NCBI RefSeq assembly: GCF_014699035.1
Contig: NZ_JACXAA010000007.1
Location: forward strand, 186,001-250,000
Reading direction: 5' to 3'
Length of the DNA stretch: 64,000 nucleotides
DNA from: Spirosoma validum
Lineage (GTDB): Bacteria > Bacteroidota > Bacteroidia > Cytophagales > Spirosomataceae
Position numbers and translations under genes: made by a program. Below are positions 59,586-64,000 of this stretch, piece by piece. Position 1 is the first letter of the stretch. The number at the start of each line of letters is the position of its first letter. Below the pieces are notes generated by a model. It was not told where the DNA came from. It ran no database searches and saw only the letters and a program-made list of their open reading frames with translations.

Positions 59586-62500
59586 TTATAAAGAGAAGTT
59601 GACGCCAAAAGTTATTGTGCGAGCCGGTGGATAAGCGGCATAATCGATGCCCACCGACGGAACACTGTTTATGGCTTTATTCACGTTGACTTCGGGATCA
59701 AATCCGGTGTACTTGGTGAGGACAAACAGGTTCTGACCCGTTACGTAAACAGCCGCTCCCCGAATAACCTTAGCGATATTACCGAGTGCATACGACAGGG
59801 TTGCGTTCGTCATTTTCAGGTAATCGCCTTTCTCAATGTACCGGGAAGAGGGGGTTACCGGGTTGGCAATCGACTCTTTAACCGGCTCTTTAAACAGCGA
59901 AAGAGCGATATTCCGCCCGCCGTTGATTAAGCCGACGCTGATGACAGCATTATTGGTATTGTTGTAGATATCCTGTCCGAACGCGCCGTTCATATTAGCG
60001 ATCAGCGACAGCTTTTTATACCGGAGCGTCGTGCTGAGACCTACCAAAGTGCTTGGATTGGGATTTCCAACGTAAAAGAACGTATTCCCCGCATCTTCAT
60101 ACGTCGCCAGGCCGGTAGCTTCACTCATCCCCAGATACCGCCGGGTGTAAAACGCATTGATCGGTAAGCCATTTTGAATCACTTCCACCGACACCCCGCT
60201 CAGACCCGGACCATTCAACGCACCCGTCAGAATGGGGGCAGTTAAGCCGGAGACACTATTCTTGATGAAGGTAGCATTGACCCCCAAATCCCAGCTGAAG
60301 TTGTCTTTTTTGACAATACCGGCATCGACTGCAACTTCCAGACCTTTGTTTTCAATACGTCCATCCAGATTGATCCACCGAATAACCGATCCCGGAGGAG
60401 CGGGCTGAATCGGCGGGCTGGGGAACAACAGGTCTGTGGTTGTTTTATTGAAATAATCGACCGTTGCCGTAACCCGATTATTCAGCGCTGTCAGGTCAAA
60501 ACCGATGTTAAACTGCTTATCGGACTGCCATTTCAAATCGGGGTTGGGGTTATTCGTCTGCCCAAGACCGCCATTATCGGTGAACGAATACCGTGCCTGC
60601 GAAGAGCCCGATGGGAATTCCTGATTACCGGTTTTACCCCAGCCACCGCGCAGTTTAAGCGAATTGATGGCGCTCACCTGAAAGAATTTCTCATTACTGA
60701 TATTCCAGGCCGCGGAGAAAGACGGGAAATAACCGTATTTGTTATTCGCACCAAATTTGGTGGAACCGTCGGCACGTAGCGTTGCCGTTACCAGATAGCG
60801 ATCTTTGTAATTACCGATTGCCCGGCCAAAATACGATTGCAGTTCGGCGGTGGGGTCAACAAATGACGAAACGGTGCGGCCCGTTGTGTTCGAATACTGG
60901 ATATAATCGGTATAGTCCAACCCATAATTACCAAAGCCGGAAGCTGGTCCCAACGCGCTCATCGTAGACCCCTTGTTGGCAAAGCTCATGTACTCAAATC
61001 CGACTAACGCATTCAGATTGAAGTCTGGCGAAAGATCTTTATTAAAATTCAACGTGTGGGTAAATTGCTGGGTGCTCAGCTCGTTATTACCGATACTGGC
61101 CCAGCCTCTGCCCTGGGTAGCGTTGATGTTAATGTCCTGATGAATGGAAGACCGCCGACCACCCGCACTGTAATTGACGCTATACAGCATCCGATACTCC
61201 AGCCAATCCGTAAACTTAAAATAGGGAGAAATGCTGGCCAGAATCGTGGTAACTTTCGACTGGTCGTTGTATAACTCCGACATAGCCAGCGGATTGATGA
61301 CCGCGCCCGCTTTTATGTTCAAACTACCGTTGGCTTTCCGCAGGGAGTCGGTGGGGTTCCACTGCAACGCGTGCCCGATCAGACTACCATTCGAACCGGC
61401 GTCGTTGGTGATGGCGGCAATATCTTCAATGTACTGGCTGGAGTTCACATTAATGTCTAATCCCAGCTTTTTGCTGTCCAGGAACTTCAGATTGCCCGCG
61501 AAATTGGCCGTGTATTTTTTGAAACCGGTTTTATTGATAATCCCTTCCTGGTTTAGATAGCCAGCGGATATCCGGTATTTGCTGCTTTCGTTTCCGCCAC
61601 TGACGGCAAGAGTATAATTCTGCTGCAAGCCGTTTCGCAGAATCGCATCAAAAGCATCGACGCTCCCACCCCGGTCATTCAAGGCGCTGACGCCATAGTA
61701 TTTTATCGCTTCCCGGTATTGCTCGGCGTTCAATACGTTTATTTTCCGGAAGATGGACGCCACGCCCATGTTGAGTCCGACGTCAATTTTCGCCTGCCCG
61801 GCCTGGCCTCGTTTGGTATTGATAATGACAACTCCGTAGGCGGCCCGAGAACCGTAAATGGCCGTAGCCGACGCGTCTTTCAATACGTCAATACTCGCAA
61901 TGTCTGCCGGATTCAAAAAGTTCAGTGGGTTACCGCCGGGCGTATTCCCCAAACCATTGGCATTTAAACCAGGCCGGGCCGATCGGTTATCCAGGGGAAC
62001 GCCATCCACTACGTACAAAGGCTGACCACTACCCGTTATGGCCGAATTACCCCGGATCTTAACGGTTGCGGCTCCTCCCGGCTGACCACTGTTATTGAGG
62101 ATCTGCACGCCCGAAACCTTACCCTGAATAAGCTGATCGGGCGAGGTGAAATTACCCTTGTTAAAATCTTTAGCCGTTACGGACGTAACAGCGCCAGTAA
62201 GATCTTTTTTTCGGGCGGTACCGTAGCCCACAACGACAACCTCGTCGAGCGACTTTGTTTCGGGTTTTAACGTAACATTCACCGCCGTCTGGTTATTCAT
62301 CGCTACATCCTGTGCTACGTAGCCAACGAAGCTGAAGGTTAATGTTGAGGTCCCGTCGGGCACGGCTAATCGGAAGGCCCCATCTTTGTCCGTTACCGTA
62401 CCTCTTTGCGTTCCTTTTACAACAACGGATACCCCCGGCAAACCAACGCCCAGCTCATCGGTAACCGTACCGGAAATTGTTCGATCAGCCGATTGGTCTA

Positions 62501-62675
62501 CGGCATTTAGTCCGGCAAGTGTTGAGGTGGCAGTCGTCACCAGCGTACGACCCAGGGTGTTCCTGAGATTCGGGTCCGTTGGCGAACCGTAACTAGTTGT
62601 CAATGAAAATAGCGCAAACTGAGCACAACCGACTATACTGAGTGGTCGCCAGTTTTTCAATAAAGATTTGTGCAT
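59586..62675 (-). CDS. SusC/RagA-family TonB-dependent receptor
   Basis: 1029 aa. N-terminal signal, then a carboxypeptidase-regulatory-like domain (ISGTVTDELGVGLPGVSVVV), the SusC plug signature (VVVGYGTARKKDLTGAVTSV), NFLNPADIASIDVLKDASAT and a 22-strand barrel ending ARTITFGVNFSL. Imports an oligomer with its SusD; no enzyme genes lie beside it in this window, so the ligand class is open. The divergent S9-type gene may hint at peptides. Confidence 0.96.
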   Translation of the reverse strand: MHKSLLKNWRPLSIVGCAQFALFSLTTSYGSPTDPNLRNTLGRTLVTTATSTLAGLNAVDQSADRTISGTVTDELGVGLPGVSVVVKGTQRGTVTDKDGAFRLAVPDGTSTLTFSFVGYVAQDVAMNNQTAVNVTLKPETKSLDEVVVVGYGTARKKDLTGAVTSVTAKDFNKGNFTSPDQLIQGKVSGVQILNNSGQPGGAATVKIRGNSAITGSGQPLYVVDGVPLDNRSARPGLNANGLGNTPGGNPLNFLNPADIASIDVLKDASATAIYGSRAAYGVVIINTKRGQAGQAKIDVGLNMGVASIFRKINVLNAEQYREAIKYYGVSALNDRGGSVDAFDAILRNGLQQNYTLAVSGGNESSKYRISAGYLNQEGIINKTGFKKYTANFAGNLKFLDSKKLGLDINVNSSQYIEDIAAITNDAGSNGSLIGHALQWNPTDSLRKANGSLNIKAGAVINPLAMSELYNDQSKVTTILASISPYFKFTDWLEYRMLYSVNYSAGGRRSSIHQDININATQGRGWASIGNNELSTQQFTHTLNFNKDLSPDFNLNALVGFEYMSFANKGSTMSALGPASGFGNYGLDYTDYIQYSNTTGRTVSSFVDPTAELQSYFGRAIGNYKDRYLVTATLRADGSTKFGANNKYGYFPSFSAAWNISNEKFFQVSAINSLKLRGGWGKTGNQEFPSGSSQARYSFTDNGGLGQTNNPNPDLKWQSDKQFNIGFDLTALNNRVTATVDYFNKTTTDLLFPSPPIQPAPPGSVIRWINLDGRIENKGLEVAVDAGIVKKDNFSWDLGVNATFIKNSVSGLTAPILTGALNGPGLSGVSVEVIQNGLPINAFYTRRYLGMSEATGLATYEDAGNTFFYVGNPNPSTLVGLSTTLRYKKLSLIANMNGAFGQDIYNNTNNAVISVGLINGGRNIALSLFKEPVKESIANPVTPSSRYIEKGDYLKMTNATLSYALGNIAKVIRGAAVYVTGQNLFVLTKYTGFDPEVNVNKAINSVPSVGIDYAAYPPARTITFGVNFSL

Positions 62676-62997
62676 AAAGGATTAGGGTTAAAGATTCGAT
62701 AGTTGGGGACGCCGATACTTTCCTCATCCGTCAGGAATTGCAAACGCGTCAGCGCTACCAACCCATCACTTTTTGAAGATAAAATTGTCAGTTACCCTTA
62801 TTTAGTAAGAGCAGGGAAAATTAATTTCAACCTCTTTTTTTAGAAAAAATATTTTTAATAGCTTCAACCAGAAAGGACTCTTGGGCTTAGCGCGTATCGT
62901 TTGGCGTCAATATGCCTTCTATACAAGTCGACATCCGCACAGGGTTAGCTTCTACCCTTATTATTAAAGTATTTTCATTCGTAACATCCTACAACGC

Positions 62998-64000
62998 ATG
63001 CGCTATCATCCGCTTACTCTTCTGTTTATCAGCTTACTATTGAGCCTGTCCGGCAATGTATTATCACAGGGTCGTTCGGAAGATTACAGACGTGCGGAAG
63101 CCTTAAAAACAAATCTGAAAGACAAGGTGTATAATGCCCCGTTGCAGGTGAACTGGACGCCCAGTGGCAAGCGATGCTGGTACGTTATTCAGACCGCGTG
63201 GGGAAAAGAGTTCGTTGTCGTTGACCCAAAGCAGAAAACCCGGCAACTTGCTTTTGATCATGAGCAGCTGGCGCAGAAACTATCGCAGGCGACAGGCAAA
63301 AAAATAGAACCTTACGCATTGCCGTTTACTTCCGTTACGTACGGGAAAGACGATGAAGAGCTTGAATTTGCAGCCGAAGGGTTCACCTGGCAGTATTCAC
63401 CGGGCACGATAGCTTTCCGCAAGAAAGGCCCTTTTCGGGCTGAACCAACAGACCGTCGGTACTGGGGTGCCAGTGGCAACGAGCTAAGCGAAAAACCTGT
63501 TTTTTCTCCCGACAGCAACTGGACGGCCTACATCAAAAACTATAACCTTTACGTCCGTTCGCAAAAGACAAAGGAAGAACGGCAAGTAAGCTATGACGGC
63601 TCGGAGGGTGAATATTACGCCGGAATAATCTACTGGTCGCCAGACTCGAAGAAACTCGTGACCAACAAAGTCAGGCCAAACGCGAAACACCTGATTTATT
63701 TCGTTCGCTCATCGCCCGATGATCAGCTTCAGCCCAAACTTGAAAACCGCGAATACCTCAAACCAGGTGATGCCTTGCCGGTACGTCGCCCGCAGCTTTT
63801 CCTGCTTAACGAAGGCAAACAAATTCCGGTAGATGATGCGCTGTTCAGCCAACAATTTAGCCTGTCGCGGTTGGAGTGGCGTAAAGACAATCGCGCTTTT
63901 ACATTTGAATACAACCAACGCGGCCATCAGGTCTATCGCGTGCTGGAAGTGAACGCCACAACCGGGGTGGTTCGATCACTGATTGAGGAGCAGAGCAAAA
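62998..64000 (+). CDS. Dipeptidyl-peptidase-IV-like (S9) protein, N-terminal part
   Basis: At least 334 codons, open to the window edge. Signal peptide LLFISLLLSLSGNVLSQG. The visible part is the S9B beta-propeller (KPVFSPDSNWTAYIKNYNLY, EGEYYAGIIYWSPDSKKLVT, DALPVRRPQLFLLNEG); the catalytic alpha/beta hydrolase domain lies beyond 64000. Periplasmic exopeptidase likely. Divergent from susC across 322 bp (62676-62997), AT-rich leader that must hold both promoters and shows no gene. Confidence 0.9.
   Translation, partial: MRYHPLTLLFISLLLSLSGNVLSQGRSEDYRRAEALKTNLKDKVYNAPLQVNWTPSGKRCWYVIQTAWGKEFVVVDPKQKTRQLAFDHEQLAQKLSQATGKKIEPYALPFTSVTYGKDDEELEFAAEGFTWQYSPGTIAFRKKGPFRAEPTDRRYWGASGNELSEKPVFSPDSNWTAYIKNYNLYVRSQKTKEERQVSYDGSEGEYYAGIIYWSPDSKKLVTNKVRPNAKHLIYFVRSSPDDQLQPKLENREYLKPGDALPVRRPQLFLLNEGKQIPVDDALFSQQFSLSRLEWRKDNRAFTFEYNQRGHQVYRVLEVNATTGVVRSLIEEQSK

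Overview
The window looks like a chromosomal segment of a Bacteroidota bacterium of the Cytophagales, most like Spirosoma or a relative. This is inferred from gene content, not from a marker-gene tree. Pointers are a SusC/SusD pair, a type IX secretion C-terminal sorting domain, a MurF-Alr fusion, several lipoproteins, LytS/LytTR and PAS-rich histidine kinases, weak ribosome binding sites, and promoter-like TANNTTTG boxes of the Bacteroidota sigma type. No transposase, integrase, phage structural gene, rRNA operon or CRISPR array was found. Two tRNA genes are present: Ser-CGA and Val-GAC.

Layout. 1-5.6 kb is an accessory, partly decayed region. It holds a pentapeptide-repeat protein with a TIR-like C-terminal domain, a TIR-domain membrane protein, and a minus-strand run of six small overlapping genes, the first two of which are broken. 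It also holds two secreted proteins and the remnant of a second pentapeptide-family gene. 5.7-8.4 kb has a single-domain response regulator divergent from a receiver-like protein without its phospho-Asp, a cysteine-poor Cu/Zn superoxide dismutase and tRNA-Ser. 8.5-14.5 kb is housekeeping plus envelope glycan genes: asparaginase, TatD, two membrane glycosyltransferases, a NodB deacetylase and a YbhN-like membrane protein, all on the minus strand. 14.4-17.1 kb is ruvC followed closely by an OmpR/histidine-kinase pair. 17.3-34.5 kb is mixed: tatA, an intradiol dioxygenase, a pirin-like protein, a DUF892 ferritin-like protein, a YjbQ-family protein, a DUF255 thioredoxin-like protein, a T9SS cargo protein, a hydrolase, a UMF1 transporter, tRNA-Val, a bicupin, a Tat-exported Gfo/Idh/MocA oxidoreductase, a beta-propeller glycosidase-like protein, VF530 and an MpaB-type protein.

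34.6-57.7 kb has a SulP transporter, a THUMP-like methyltransferase, a three-PAS kinase, MurF-Alr, CorA, a DUF4833 protein, a cyclase-family hydrolase, an S41 peptidase, a LytS/LytTR pair, a GH18 chitinase, MreB, a MarR regulator with its probable operator, OsmC, a broken VOC gene and a nitrilase-family amidase. 57.8-64 kb has a triple-hairpin repeat, SusD, SusC and, divergently, the start of a dipeptidyl-peptidase-IV-like protein cut by the window edge.

The most unusual non-gene signal is abundant palindromic DNA: near-perfect hairpins between genes, and one palindrome apparently inserted in frame into the MurF-Alr coding sequence. A short word, ACGTARC/GYTACGT, recurs on both strands throughout. 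The most unusual gene content is the decayed TIR and small-gene region at the left end, where several frameshifts fall in or near homopolymer runs. I could not run searches, so family names rest on motifs read from the translations.
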